From NCBI GenBank assembly GCA_035048815.1, contig JAUCBN010000020.1, positions 8,997,501 through 9,061,500 of the forward strand: DNA of 64,000 nt, in the 5' to 3' direction. The notes under the pieces are model-generated. The model ran no database searches and was not told the DNA's origin. It worked only from the letters and a program-made list of their open reading frames with translations. Positions 1 through 12,420 of the stretch are shown here, piece after piece; position 1 is the stretch's first letter; every line of letters starts with the position of its first letter. Source of the DNA: Abelmoschus esculentus. Its lineage: Eukaryota > Streptophyta > Magnoliopsida > Malvales > Malvaceae. Made by a program: the position numbers and the translations under genes.

Positions 1-279
1 TTCGGTAATTCTCGTCGTTCATAAAAGTTGAACATCGATTCTGGCTCACAATTCCCTTTTCCTTTTTGATTCTTCATTTATCAACAATAACCCTATGATG
101 ACCCTAATTTATCTGCCAGATATCCGCTTTATTATTATCTCCACCTTTTAGATATCGCGTCTCTTTTATCTTTACACTGCCCTTAAACCTGTCTAGAAGC
201 TCGAACAATTATTGATCACAATTTAATTATAACTCTTTCACTCACAGGAACTGACAATGTGTCATTTGTGATGTCAAAT
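1..279. other. Unassigned AT-rich sequence
   Basis: No gene, RNA or repeat structure that I can support. It adjoins the retrotransposon-like remnant that begins near 280. Confidence 0.4.
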
Positions 280-1590
280 AAAATAAGCCTTAATCTCGAT
301 AAAAGAAATAAAGTAAAGTAGAATAGTGAGAGTAAGGGTCGATCCACAGGGACTAGGATGTTGATGAGTTTCTTGATTTTGATTTTGTGTTCCTTGTAGA
401 GAAATGTAAAAAGGGATTTTTTTAGTGTTTAGATTGAAATAAAATATGATTGAAAGAAAATAAAAAGAGTAATTTGAGATAAAAAAATTCAATCGATAAA
501 ATCAGCCTTGGTGTAAAGCTTTTGCTTCAATTCAAATCGATCCTCGAATAGGATTTTACCTTTGGGCTCACGCCGGTTACAGTCTATAGGGCACAAACCC
601 TGTAACTTGTTTTTCTCTCAAATGAATCAAGAATCTAAAATCAATTTTTAGATCTCAACCCTTTTGTGAATTAATCACGACAATCGCTTACTTAATTCAA
701 CACCTTCGAAAATTTGGAAAAACCCGACTCAGATTGTACCGTCTGAATTGAGAATCTAATCCGATTTCAGTTTCCCTTAATGGAACGCCGCTAAGTTATT
801 CACAGGACGTCAAATATGCCACAGGCCGATCCTTCCTCCCAACTATTAATCGAAACCGAAATTCAATTCCAACGTGTACTTTTTGAAATTAAATCGTTTT
901 GATTGTAAAAGGATGGTCGATTATTGATCCTTGATTTCCGAAAACTGAAAATATAACCCTAAAGGGTATGAAGTACTTTTCAATTCTCACAAAAAGAATT
1001 GAATAATAGCTTTAGCCTTTGGCTTAGAAAACTTAGTTAAGCATGATTATGGTAAAAACCATGCTTAACATTTTAAAAGAAAAACTAAAGAAAAAATATA
1101 AAAAGAAGAGAATTTTATTAAAAGCGTAAAACAACTACAAAGATAAAAGGTAAAATGTGAATAGATGATTTCTCAAGCTCTACCCATAGAGTATTTATAG
1201 CTTAAGAAAATCTAAAGATAAAGCAACAAAATAAATTAAAAATCCTAAAAATAATCCTAAGAAAAAAAAAAGCCTAAAAACTAGAAATATAATATCCAAA
1301 TAAAAAGATAATTTCCAAATATTTAATAGTCAATCATAATTCAAATACCTTAATAATTGTTTTTCCACACGTTTTTGCTGATTGGATTATCTTCTAAAAG
1401 CTGCAGCTGGCTGAGCTGTAGAATCTGTCATATCGGATATTATTATGCTGCAAATCGTGCTCGTGTCTTCAGCCATGATTCCAAAATTATTAAAAGTTGC
1501 ATAATTTCATTAGTTTTAGAACATTTCTTGATCTTACTGTCCTGCATAAAAAATGAACGAAAAGATCTAAATTAGCAACTTATAACAATT
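280..1590. mobile_element. Unclassified LTR-retrotransposon-like non-coding remnant
   Basis: No coding frame longer than about 70 codons. The segment around 335-350 has a 'gatccacagggact'-type motif, and the layout of A-rich tracts followed by a mixed-composition block recurs in many plant non-autonomous LTR elements. The same general type of sequence is seen at 11062-12400 and 13650-17000, though the match to those copies is loose by eye. I infer a decayed non-coding element. No LTR ends or target duplication were found. Confidence 0.35.
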
Positions 1591-2039
1591 AATCAAGGAG
1601 TAATTATTAATAAAATAATGTATAATTTAAGCACTAATCAAGAACATTGTAACAAAACCTCATATTTTCCTATTGTTGGTGTTGTAATCATTCTTATTAC
1701 AACAACTAAGAAACCTTGTCGAAAATGACTCTTCGTGTTATCGTTCAAGATTTACCAAATTACATTTACTTTAGCAAACATGTATTATGCTTGAGGTCTT
1801 CTGAAACACCTTTGTATTATTGATACTTGGTCTCCCCAAATATTAACTCTAATCTATTACTAAGTCTTCTCGAATATGGTCCATCTCGGCATATTGTCTT
1901 CCACTAGTTTATCAAACCTTTCAGGTTATGACCACTGCCTATTCAACTACCTCTCGAATCGATACCTCTAATGCATGCTATGTCGTTCAAAACTCACAGA
2001 GACCACACATAAAAAAATTCAATATCGTGAATTAATAAT
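1591..2039. other. Unassigned sequence beside a Tat-like relic
   Basis: No supported gene. It may be the downstream leader or internal part of the minus-strand Tat-like relic that starts at about 2040, but I could not align it with the intact element at 50355-64000. Confidence 0.3.
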
Positions 2040-4020
2040 CTGAACAAAAATAATTTAACATGAAAAAATTTTAAATTATGAAAAAATAACAAAAGAGCAG
2101 TTTAATCAGAAAAATTCTTAATTTAGCGGCATTCTGACAATATAACACCTTATCTTACGGTCCTGGTCTGGCTCTAATAGGGGTGAGTTTCTACTCTACA
2201 CATGTGGGTCTCGGTCTAGACTCTGGGTTCCTGAGCTTTCGTTTTTGTCTACTACGACAATAAAACATCGATTCGGTAGTATAAGTTCCTTACAATGAAA
2301 GCATAGGCTCCCACGACGCATAATGTTAGTATACCGAAAATAGACTTAAATATGAATTCGAAGTTGGAGAGCATCACATCGGATTATATATATATATCTC
2401 ACTCAAAGGTAAAAGCCTAGGTCGAGAGCTTCTGCACGAATGAAAGATATATCACACAAGGAAAATATTACCCTCATTCGTCTAAAAATCCATTTGACAA
2501 TCTCTTGAAGAAAATTATATTACCAGAAAAAAAAACAAAATGTAACGTGTAATTAATTATTAAGACCTTACTCACAAAAGTCCCTAGCTATGTTGTCAAG
2601 CTATTGCGACCATCTTAAAAATTGGAGGTGTGGAAATAGCATGGTCATAAAATTTTGAAAAATCGAGTTTTTATCACTTTTAATTTTTAATTATAAAAAT
2701 TAAGTTTATTTTATTAAAAGAGTGTTATTTAAATTTTAAAATAATTTGGAGTTGCCATCGGCCACTTTAGTAGGTCAGAAACCATAAAACAAAACAAAGA
2801 TTCTTTTTTAAAATATTTGGTTTCGGGAGTCGGTTACGCTTAAGGAAAACCCTTACAAGAGCTCGAAATGGGTACCTTATTAATTATACGTGGCATTTAG
2901 AACAATAATCTCAATTTAGACGTCATTGTCAAATGAATATCGTTTAAATGATGATATCCTTTTAAGAAAATACATTTCTTGTAAATACGAGCTTGAATAA
3001 GAAGTCTAGTTACGTTAGGAAACCTTAACTTGTATTTTGAAGCAATATAATTTCTGCTATAGAAGGTTTAATTGCATGTTAGGTTATTATCGTAAATCTA
3101 TCCTATTAGGTTTCATTAATTAAATAATTAATGCCCATTATATTATTAATTTTCCAAATGTATTATGGTAACACCCAAACAATTGGGTACTATCTAGACA
3201 CTTAGAGAAATCAATAACATTACTATTTGTTCTTCTAGTAGTATACCTAATTAATTTTATTTTTATATAACCTTATATTATTTTTCATTTTCTAAATAAG
3301 AATAACACATCAAATGTGATACCAAAGTAAACCCTAGATCGATGTCTCAGTACGATGAGAAACAGACCAACTTAGTGTATCTGAGGCATATTATTGAACA
3401 CATCATTCATTTACTACAATTTTTTTCTATTAAATTAATTTATTAATTAGAGTGACTAGTCCTAAAAAAGTTCTAATTCAATTTATTATGTGAATCAAGT
3501 CATCCTAGCATGCATACTATATAATTTTACAACAAACAAAATTCAATAAAACATACATATAATTTAAATAAATAAACAAATAATAAATCAAGACTAAAAT
3601 ATTCTAACTACAAATTTTAATGCCTAAAATATTCTAACTACAAATTCTAATGACTAAAATATTTTAACTACTAATTCTAATACCTAAAATATTATAACTA
3701 CAAATTCTAATGCCTAAAGAAACTAAACAAACTTAAGAAAAAAAATGTCTTACCAAAACTTGGCATTATAGAGCCAAGTATAATCCCCTTGGATTTTCTC
3801 CAAGGCTCCAACAATTCTTTTATTCTTTTTCTTCTTCTCCCTTTTTGTCATGTATACCTCCCTTTTCTAGGCATTTGGGAAGGGGAAGGTGAGATTTTCT
3901 ACCAGTGTGGGATTTATTTCCTATATTAAAGTGAATGTTTTTATGTAATGAACATTTCCTACTAATATGGGATTTGTTCCTATAGTAAAATGAATGATTG
4001 TATGTATGGACATTTCTGGT
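2040..4020 (-). mobile_element. Minus-strand relic of a Tat/Ogre-like gypsy element (5' LTR part, PBS, leader)
   Basis: Read on the minus strand, 2640-3480 resembles the 3' half of the LTR at 50355-52718 (for example the paired blocks at 2740-2900 and 52430-52600). About 2130-2420 resembles the leader of the same family at 52900-53230. A degenerate primer-binding site sits between them. So this is the 5' LTR end plus leader of a related element, without any coding region. Its LTR start was not found. Many substitutions separate it from the intact copy, so it is old. Confidence 0.65.
2580..2599 (-). other. Degenerate primer-binding site of the Tat-like relic
   Basis: The reverse complement aligns with the 20-nt PBS of the intact element at 52721-52740 with several mismatches, and it lies at the equivalent LTR/leader boundary. 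Confidence 0.5.
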
Positions 4021-4025
4021 GACGA

Positions 4026-6610
4026 TGTAACGAACCGAAAATTAGAATTTCGGGTTTAATAGGATTAAGGTCGCTATTTTGAAGAAGATGAAAAAAATTA
4101 GGAATTAGGTTTTGAAATGTTAAAAATGTTTTGAAAATTGGGGAATTTAATTTAGAAAAGGGGAATTATGAAATCAGGGTTAGGGTTTGAAAAAATATGG
4201 AATTTGAGAAATTAGAAAAATTAGGATTTAAAAAAAATTGGAATTTTTAGAAAGAATTCAAATTAGGGTTAAAAGTTTAGGAAAAGATGGAATTTGAAAA
4301 ATTATGGATTAAAGATTCTTAAAAAGAATTAGGTTTTAAAAATTTTAGATTAGGGATTTTAGTAAAAAGTAATTAAAAATGATTAAGGGTCGAAAACAAT
4401 TTGGAAAACATTAGGAGTAGTCACGGTCACTTTGGTAGACTGAACATTATAAAACCAGAGATTCAAAATTAAAGGGTTCAGGAGCCGGTTACGATTAAAA
4501 ACGGGGTTAGCATTTTTAAACCGCCCAAAATTGGTACCTTAAAAATATTTATCTCTTATTTAATATCAAAATTTTTAAATTAAAGTGGAACTTAAGTTGG
4601 TATTTAATTATAAATTCGAATTTATTTTAAACGTTTCTTTATTCGAAGGTAAACGCATACACCGCCACCACTACACCTGGTGTCGGACCCGTTACGACCA
4701 AATAAAAAGACATCGCATTAATTAACAATTTAATAATTCCCGGATTACAACTTAAATGAGAATAAGATCAAATGTGACATGGGAAAAAAATTACACGACA
4801 AGAATATACATGACATTATGAACAAAGTAATGAGGATAAACATAACAATAAAATGCATTCCTATAGTGCTTATGACAAGGTGACAAAAGGCACGATCCTA
4901 ATACATACGTATAAGTCTAACGATTTCAAGGCAAAATATTCCTAGTCTATGTACACATATAAACCATCCAAACATGAATTAAGTGGACAAAATTAGATCG
5001 AACATATATATAAAAAAGTGAATATCATGCATTAAACGGTAGATAACTAGAGAAACAACTCATGAAAATGACTAACTAATAACAAGGAGAATATACATGG
5101 ATCAAATTAAATGAAACAGGACCATAAAACTAAGATCAATAGATGAAAAGATAACGACAAGTTGGCTAAAAAACATAATAGTAGAATTAAAAATATTGAC
5201 CAATATATCTTAAATAACAACTTCCTCTTTTAAATTTGATTTTGCAGTTTTATTTTCATTTTAATTTGGTCCTTCTTTCGTTTCTTTTTTTCTTTTACTA
5301 TTGTTTTATTTCTTGTTAAATTTTAAATCAATATTTTTGGACCCAATCATGACTGTTATTTAAGATATATTGGTCTACATCGGCTAAAAATAAAAATATG
5401 GGGGTAAAATTTAAAAATAAATTTAAAATCATGACTGTTGTTTAAGATATATTCGTCTATATTGGTCTACGTCGTTAGCTTTTTATTTCTCTAAAAACAA
5501 AATCCGAAAACAGAACCTCTAGTACTTGGTTAAAATCGAATGGAAAGTTTGAAAACCGAGAAGGGATCCCTCTTTCTTGTTCAACTTAACAGCCGAGAAA
5601 CCTCTTTTCTTTGTTGGCTCAACATTGACGACCTGGAGGCCTCTGTGTTTATTGCCGATGATTGGAAGGAAGCAAGGGAGAAGAGGAGTCGGCTCAAATA
5701 AAGAAGGGTAAGACTCAAAACCCTAAATCTATATTATCTTTTGGTGCATGAAAGAAAAAGGCAGAGAAATTACCACTGGATATTTTTTCGATTTCAATGG
5801 TGGTTCCCGAATGGGATTACAATCGTTTTAGGGTTACTCTTTATACCCAATATTACATGAATAAAGAAAAAGGTTCTCTATTTTTCTATTGGTTGTGCTG
5901 CTTTCTTGTACAATTTACATGCTCTGAAAGTTTTTGGTATTCGACTCTGAAAACCGCTGGAATTTTGGTATTCTTCTCATGTAATCGCTGCTATTTGGTT
6001 AACGTTGGTAAAAATTATGACATCTTTTGTTTTCTTGCATGTTTGTAATCTCCGAATGAGAGGGGACCATCGGAGAGGACATCGGATAGCGACCGGAAGC
6101 TGGATAGGCATGTGGGATTCGAACGATCATTTAGGATGCGAAGAGGCGTACGTGCGAACCACATGGGAGAGGAAGAGACCGAATCATCCGAAACTCTCGC
6201 ACGTGAGCTTCACGCGGGAGTCGAATAGCCAGGGCGTGTGTTGCAAGCGCGCGTGAAAAGTCGAACGCTACTCGTGGGAGCATGTTGTTTCCAGATTCTT
6301 CCTTCGGATTTAATCATGATCGTTGGATCCATTATGGATCCAACAATAGATAATTTACTGCGCATGATAAGAGAGGAGGGGGTTAAATTAGGGTTCTTTT
6401 TATAATCAGATTGGGTTGTTTGGGTTTTGGGCTTTATGTTCAGGCTATATTATAATTAAAATTTTTTTTAGTCTAATATATTTTTAAATTGACAGGTTTA
6501 GAGAAATAAAAATATGGGCTTTATTTATTATTGGGTTTATTTAATATATGATTTGGTGTTAATTTATTTAAATATGTTATAACAACAACAACAACAACAA
6601 CAATAATAAC

Positions 6611-6644
<34 letters not shown>

Positions 6645-7223
6645 CATAGAAACCGAAACCGGAAATGAAATGAAATGAAATAAAATTTAATACTATAATG
6701 TTTTTGGACTTTTTAATAATAATAATATAACAATAATAGTAAAGATAAAAACGAAAGGAAAGGAAACAATTATTTATATAAAAAGAATAAATTGGAAATA
6801 TATAATGTTTTTGATTTTTGTTTTGAATGACTCATATAAAACAATAATAATAGTAATAATAAAAACAATGTAGCCGAATGATAAATAATATTTTAATAAT
6901 AAAATATCAACTAGATAGTAATAAATATTAACTAATAATAAAACCAAAAGAATAAATAAAATATATAATTTCTTTTAGATTTCTTTAAAGAAAATAATAA
7001 CACATATACTCAAAGAAAAAGAAAATGTATATTAATTAACATGTATACTAATATAATGTTTTTGAATTTTTATCATGTTTTTATAATAAAAAAAATTAAA
7101 AACTAAAACTCATTATTTCATTTTTTTCTTTTTTTATTATAAATGCTAAAATTAACTAAAGCTCGTTATTTAAGACAAAAATAATAAAAAATGGGTATAC
7201 CCCGGATAAAATTAGTGATTATA
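4026..7223 (-). repeat. 3' LTR of the minus-strand element
   Basis: About 3.2 kb, ending next to the minus-strand polypurine tract. It includes GC-richer blocks at 5560-6300 and an AT-rich half with an AAC/AAT microsatellite. Short ORFs here (for example near 5797-6256) have no recognisable homology and are not called as genes. Part of 4026-6090 has no counterpart in the other LTR, so either that LTR is truncated or extra sequence is inserted here. Confidence 0.55.
6581..6643. repeat. AAC/AAT compound microsatellite
   Basis: An uninterrupted run of CAA triplets changes into a run of AAT triplets inside the LTR. The other LTR has a shorter AAT run near 10777-10799. Confidence 0.9.
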
Positions 7224-7240
7224 GTTGCCCCTCTTTGCAT
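7224..7240 (-). other. Polypurine tract of the minus-strand element
   Basis: On the minus strand it reads a purine run of the form GCAAAGAGGGGCAAC directly before the LTR. The intact Tat-type element has GCAAAGAGGGGCAGC at the same place (63655-63669), so the two families share this site. Confidence 0.65.
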
Positions 7241-7338
7241 ATCTTTATGGAACAAAGATAAAGCAAAGACCATAAACATTAATTTTATCTGACATCCCTT
7301 TTTGGAGATGCTTTGATTTTTGATCCTTGCAGCATCTG

Positions 7339-8228
7339 ACGGTCCCTCGCTTTGAGCGTATACCGTAATGGACGATCCCTCTCTTCGAGCGTTTTTCGCG
7401 ATGAATGACCCCTCTCTTCGAGCGTATGTCATAATGAATGGTCTCTCGCTTCAAGTGTATAACGTGATGGACGACCCCTCTCTTTGAGCATATATCGCGA
7501 TGAATGACCCCTCTCTTCGAGTGTATGTCATAGTGAATGACCCTTCTCTTCGAGCGTATGTCATAGTGAATGGACCCTCTCTTCGAGCGTATACCGTGCT
7601 GGACAATCCCTCTCTTCGACCGTACGTCGTGATGAATGACCCCTCTCTTCGACCGTATGTCATAGTGTATTGTCCCTCTCATCAAGCGTATATCTTGATG
7701 GATGACCCCTCTCTTCAAGTGTATGTCTTGATGAATGACCCCTCTCTTCGAGTGTATGTCATAGTGAAAGGTCCCTCTCTTCGAGTGTATACCGTGATGG
7801 ATGACCCTCTCTTCGAGCGTATATCATGATGAATGACCCTTCTCTTCGAGTGTATGTCATAGTGTATGGTCCCTCTCTTCGAGCGTATACCGTGATGGAC
7901 GACCCCTCTCTTCGAGTGTATTTCGTGATGAATGACCCCTCTCTTCGAGCGTAGGTCATAGTAAATGGTCCCTCTCTTCGAGCATATACCGTGATGGATG
8001 ACCCCTCTCTTCGAGCGTATGTCGTGATGAATGACCTCTCTCTTCGATCGTATCTCATAGTGTACGGTCTCTCTCTTCGAGTGTATACAGTGATGGACGA
8101 CCACTATCTTTGAGAGTATGTTGTGATGAATGACCCCTCTCTTCGAGCGTATGTCATAGTGAACGGTCCCTCTCTTCAAGCATATTCCGTAATGGAAGAC
8201 CCCTCTCTTAGAGCGTATGTCGTCTTGG
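7339..8228. repeat. 33-bp minisatellite with a three-monomer higher-order repeat (27 monomers)
   Basis: Twenty-seven consecutive monomers of 33 bp (one is 32 bp) each contain the core CCCTCTCTTCGAGCGTAT or a close variant. Three monomer types alternate in order: A ('accgtgatgga'), B ('tcgtgatgaa') and C ('tcatagtgaa'), giving a 99-bp higher-order unit repeated about nine times with one extra C-like monomer. Because 33 is a multiple of three, several frames on both strands stay open. Those ORFs are repeat artefacts with no codon-level support. The array sits about 100 bp internal to the polypurine tract, that is in the 3' UTR of the minus-strand element. Confidence 0.92.
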
Positions 8229-8931
8229 TCATTAAAGAAATCCTTTATTGGTCTTTACATATTCTCAATTGGTCTCCCTTGACCATCTTTTTATTTCCTT
8301 CTTCTTCTTCTTCTTCTTCTTCTTTTGAACAAGTTATCTCAACCTCATATCGTCTATTGTCGAATAAATCCAAAGACTCATGATTCTTTCGAGATTTGTT
8401 TCTTCTCTAGTGAGATATAGATCAAGTCTTTGATCAATCCTCAAAATTCCTATTTAAAATGCAATGATGGAATGAATTGGGAATACTAATGATACATGAT
8501 GCATGAATGTTATTTTTTCTTCTTTCCTTAGAGGATAGATTCACGCTTCTTATATCCTAGGGCTTCCCTCTCTCTTAGATCTTCATTCTATATTTTTTCT
8601 TGAAAAGGGGATCGTTTTTCTTATACCGGTCAGAACAAGATCTCTCATTTTGCGATCCAATAATCTTCTTTTGGTATGGGTTCAACACTTACCTAGGGGT
8701 CTTTTCTCTCTTTTTCTTCTTTTTTTTTCTCAAGGACTAGGGTGGACATATTACCCAAACTTTTTAGGGTTCAATCTTGGACAAAAGATCATCCTCATCC
8801 TTGCTGACCTTTTTCTTTTATTCGACTCTTTGAGAGGCCAAAACTGATTTGCATTTATGGATCAAAACCTTGTATTCAATTATGCCTCATTTTTTTCAGC
8901 TTTGTCTCAACCATAGTTTTTCTATAAGTCT
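8229..8931 (-). mobile_element. Remaining internal region of the minus-strand element
   Basis: Non-coding sequence between the minisatellite and the truncated 5' LTR, with a CTT microsatellite at about 8298-8323. It has no PBS, gag or pol signal, so the element is a deletion derivative or a non-autonomous type. Confidence 0.45.
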
Positions 8932-11056
8932 TCGCGACCTGAAGCTGGATAGGCATGTGGGATTCGAAAGGTCATTTGGGATACGAAGAGGCGTACGTGT
9001 GAACTACACGGGAGACCGCCGGTACACCCCATGGCGTAGCAGAACAAAATTACGACGGTCTTTCAAGTGATCCATGTACGTTTAATCCGAAATCGGGAGG
9101 AAGAGATGCAACGACTTACATTGGGTTCCTTGATAAGCAGCAAAAACAACAACTGAATCTGCTACAATCACAATAGTTCAACAATCCGAATCTTTAGCCT
9201 CCATGAATATCGTCTCAGCCTCTACTCAGTTCACCCGGTTGAGAGTAAATCTCAAAAAATTATTTTTCGTGATTTTAGGTTTTGGGAATTCGGGATTGAC
9301 TCATGCGGCTGCTAGACCAAAAATCCCTTATATATGTGTAACCCTAGGTATTAGAGTTTTATTCCGAATTTGTTATAGGAAATAATTACTTTTATTATTC
9401 TCTTAAATTTCGGTATCTATATTTAATTCGAATTTGAAAAGGGATACAATTACTTTAATTATATCCTTTGTTTAAAATTCAGGATTAAATATAATCTACT
9501 TATAAATATATATTTTTTTCTCCTTTTCAACCATTGGGTGTGACCCTGTAGGCTCATTGTAACGTTAGTAATAATATTAGAACAATTCTAATATTGCAAA
9601 CAATGAGTGACATCTAGCAAATATCATTGTCATCTAAGTTACTAGAGATCATGATTCGATGTATCATGTCCGTGACCAACTCTCTTAATGTATTGTATCC
9701 TTTTGTCCTTTTATATCTATAATAAGCACAAGTCTTGGAATAGCCACACTTGTATAGCCTATTTTAATGTTTCTTGATATCTAGAGTGGACTACTATTAA
9801 TGAATAATTTGTGATATCTCATATCAACATATTCAAGCATGACCATGCATTTCTAGTCTCACTCAATCAAGTGGCCTTTGATGTATTTTCCTATTATGTA
9901 GGAAGGACAAATCCTATCTCGATCATTCACATCTCACTACATATATTGTAATATGTCCAATGTTAGTGTTTATAGTGTAACTAATTACGAGACACATTTA
10001 ATTGCATCAAAACATAGATCAACATATGTTGAGATAGTAATAATCTCAAGTCTGAGGATCATATATATAGTTGTCAATATGAGAATTATCATGACCGTCA
10101 CATAATAATCCAAGACATATGCTCACAGCGGGTCAATCCAATATATTATTCTTCATTAGTATATTTATGTATTAAATCTGACATCGCAATGTCAATGACA
10201 ACCCATTATCATCAATTAATAACATGTTAGTCCTAAGAGTATTATTATTGTCCATACCCATAATAATACTTGAATAAGGATCTTTTAATAATAATACTTA
10301 TATTATTATATGGACCTTATTGTTTCTCAGTTTATGTTATACATTAACGCATATATCTGAAAACAACAATGGTAATGTCTTTATTCAATAAAATTGATTA
10401 AATAAAATTATCCTTACAATCATCATATGATTGGTCTTTGGGCATACTCTAACATATTGCACGCGTGTGTGAAGAGCCTAACACCGCGCGTGGGCGCGTG
10501 TTGTTTCCATATTTTTCTTTCGGCTTTAATCGTGACCGTTGGATCCATATTGGATCCAACGGTGAATAACTGGCTGCGCAAGATAAGAGATGAGGGGATT
10601 AAATTAGTGTTCTTGTTATAATCAGATTGGGCTATCTGGGTTTTGGGCTTTATGTGCGGGATGTATTATAGTTAATATTTTTTGGGTCCAATATATTTGT
10701 AAATAGACTGGTTTAGAGAAATAAAAAAGGGCTTTATTTATTATTGAGTTTATTTAATATCTGATTGGGTGTTAAATAATAATAATAATAATAATAAACT
10801 TGGAAACCGAAACTGGAAATGAAATGAAATAAAATTTAATAATATAATATGTTTGGAATTTTTAATAATAATAATTAATAATAATAATAATATAACAATA
10901 ATAGTAAAGATAGAAACGGAAGGAAATGAAACAATTATTTATATAAAAAGAATAAATTGGAAATATATAATGTTTTTGATTTTTGTTTTGAATGACTCAT
11001 ATAAAACAATAATAATAGTAATAATAATTTTACCTCGGATAAAATTAGTGATTATA
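8932..11056 (-). repeat. Truncated 5' LTR of the minus-strand element, interrupted by a copia LTR
   Basis: 8932-9015 and 10455-11056 match parts of the 4026-7223 LTR in the same order. The intervening DNA is a foreign LTR. The LTR end next to the internal region is missing, which also removes the PBS. Confidence 0.6.
9020..10454 (-). repeat. Ty1/copia-type solo LTR (minus orientation)
   Basis: Read on the minus strand the unit begins TGTTAGAGTATGCCCAAAG at 10454, the start typical of a widespread plant copia LTR family. It continues through an AT-rich body into a GC-richer 3' part. No copia coding region or second LTR is present, so it is a solo LTR. The left boundary is approximate (about 9020) because the host LTR next to it is rearranged, and no clean 5-bp duplication of the right flank was found. 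Confidence 0.6.
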
Positions 11057-11061
11057 AACGA

Positions 11062-12420
11062 ATTTGGAGTCTTGTATTTTAATTGAAGCTTCCACCTTTT
11101 TGTCAAGTTGTAATACTTTAGATTGTCGATCCAACAAGGATTAGATTACCTACGCAACACACTATTCCTACTGTTGAAAAAAAACAAGTAATTATTGATG
11201 ATTGAATTAAGTAAAAAGAAGAAAAACTAAATAATTAATAGAATTCACGAGATAAGAAGTAAGGCCATGTCAATTGCTTTGTAGAGGGGAATCTAGTTGT
11301 AAGTATTATCCACTTATTAATGCATGGGGTTGAACTGCCGCCGCGGCGGTAGCTCGAAGGGTCACCTTAGTTGCCTCGACGGAGTTATGCCTTGTCGACA
11401 ATTCAACTTTTCATAGCTCGACAGAGCATCCTTAATTGTCTCCTCCTTATCCCTAATTCGGAGAACTATTGAAGGCCACATCTTGATAATACCTCCCGGC
11501 GTGAATCAGGGATGAACAAAGATCTATAGTATGCTTCCTCTTAGTTGCTGAAATCCTTTCGGATTAGTCAATGCCCATAAGCAAACACCGTAGTCTCTCG
11601 TTTCGTGATCCTAGCTATCCCTAGTCAAGAAAAATAAATTTTTTTCTCGCAAACTTATCTCTCGAGCTCATATGCAAGAAAGAGTGAGAATCAAGAGAGA
11701 ATAAATTATGAAAATCGAAATTGCATTAATAAATATCAAATAAATTAAAACTTTATTTCCCAACTAATCCACAAATAACCTAAGCCTCAAGAAGATTTTA
11801 GAACATGATGTGCATGTCGGCGGCTAAGGGTTTAATCTATGAGAATCGACTTACTTCTCTAGACCTAAGGGCTTGTTTTATATAGGCCAAGCCTAGGTTA
11901 AAGTCTTTCATAAACATTAGTATTTATAAAAGGAATAGAATATGTTTCCTTATTAAATTACAACTCTTTATTCTATTTCCTAATTTTACTCCTTTTTGAA
12001 TTCTTTGACTTTCATTGACTTTGACCATGGCTTGACTCTTTCTTTCCTCGTTTTTGTCTCTTTTATGGAATCGACACTTTTTTCTCTATCTATCGAGCAC
12101 CAGTTATCGTCTTTATTCTATTGTCACGACAGTCAATGTGCTACCATGGTGGGTGCTTATCTACAATTTAGCTTCAACTTCCAGCATCCATCAATATTAT
12201 CTGGTATTACATGTAAGTTTATTTCCTGTCTAAGAAAGAAAATAATTAACTGTACCTGTTTTATACCAAATAATGTATAAAAGAATAATTTAAGTGCATG
12301 GATGCTGAAGTATAGAAAATATGCAGAATTATCCTTTATTACCCTTTAATTTGTTCATTACTAACAATTATTGAGAGAGAAATTGATATAAAAACTAGGA
12401 CTTTTATGCACTTATTAAAT
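11062..12420. mobile_element. Unclassified non-coding retroelement remnant, copy 1
   Basis: It has the same order of blocks as 13650-14053 plus 16458-17000: a GATCCAACAAGG-like motif, a 'tagct..ggtcacc..cctcgac' block, a 'gcgtgaatcagggat' block, then a 'ctcgcaaactt.tctc.cgagct' block. The two copies are diverged. No coding frame is recognisable. A GC palindrome, CCGCCGCGGCGG, lies at about 11338-11350. Confidence 0.45.

Larger units (their letters stand above)
4026..11056 (-). mobile_element. Deleted LTR retrotransposon in minus orientation, with imperfect target duplication
   Basis: The element runs from a left end reading TGTAACG (4026) to a right end reading ...GTGATTATA (11056). The flanks are GACGA (4021-4025) and AACGA (11057-11061), a 4/5 target-site duplication. 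The two LTR copies share several blocks: the GC-richer part at 6100-6170 matches 8940-9010, 6280-6560 matches 10490-10760, and both right ends read GGATAAAATTAGTGATTATA. Only about 1.7 kb of internal DNA remains, with no coding capacity. A polypurine tract at 7224-7240 (minus strand) fixes the orientation. The 5' LTR is truncated and carries a copia LTR insertion. Confidence 0.6.

Noticed and set aside
5797..6256. Two overlapping plus-strand frames of 83 codons in the LTR
   Set aside because: No homology, overlapping frames, and located in repetitive LTR sequence.
7166..8383. Several long open frames on both strands across the 33-bp array
   Set aside because: They are produced by a repeat whose period is a multiple of three; the same repeat is open in several frames and strands at once and has no recognisable protein family.
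11338..11350. GC palindrome CCGCCGCGGCGG as a regulatory site
   Set aside because: It is a single short palindrome in a decayed repeat with no nearby gene.
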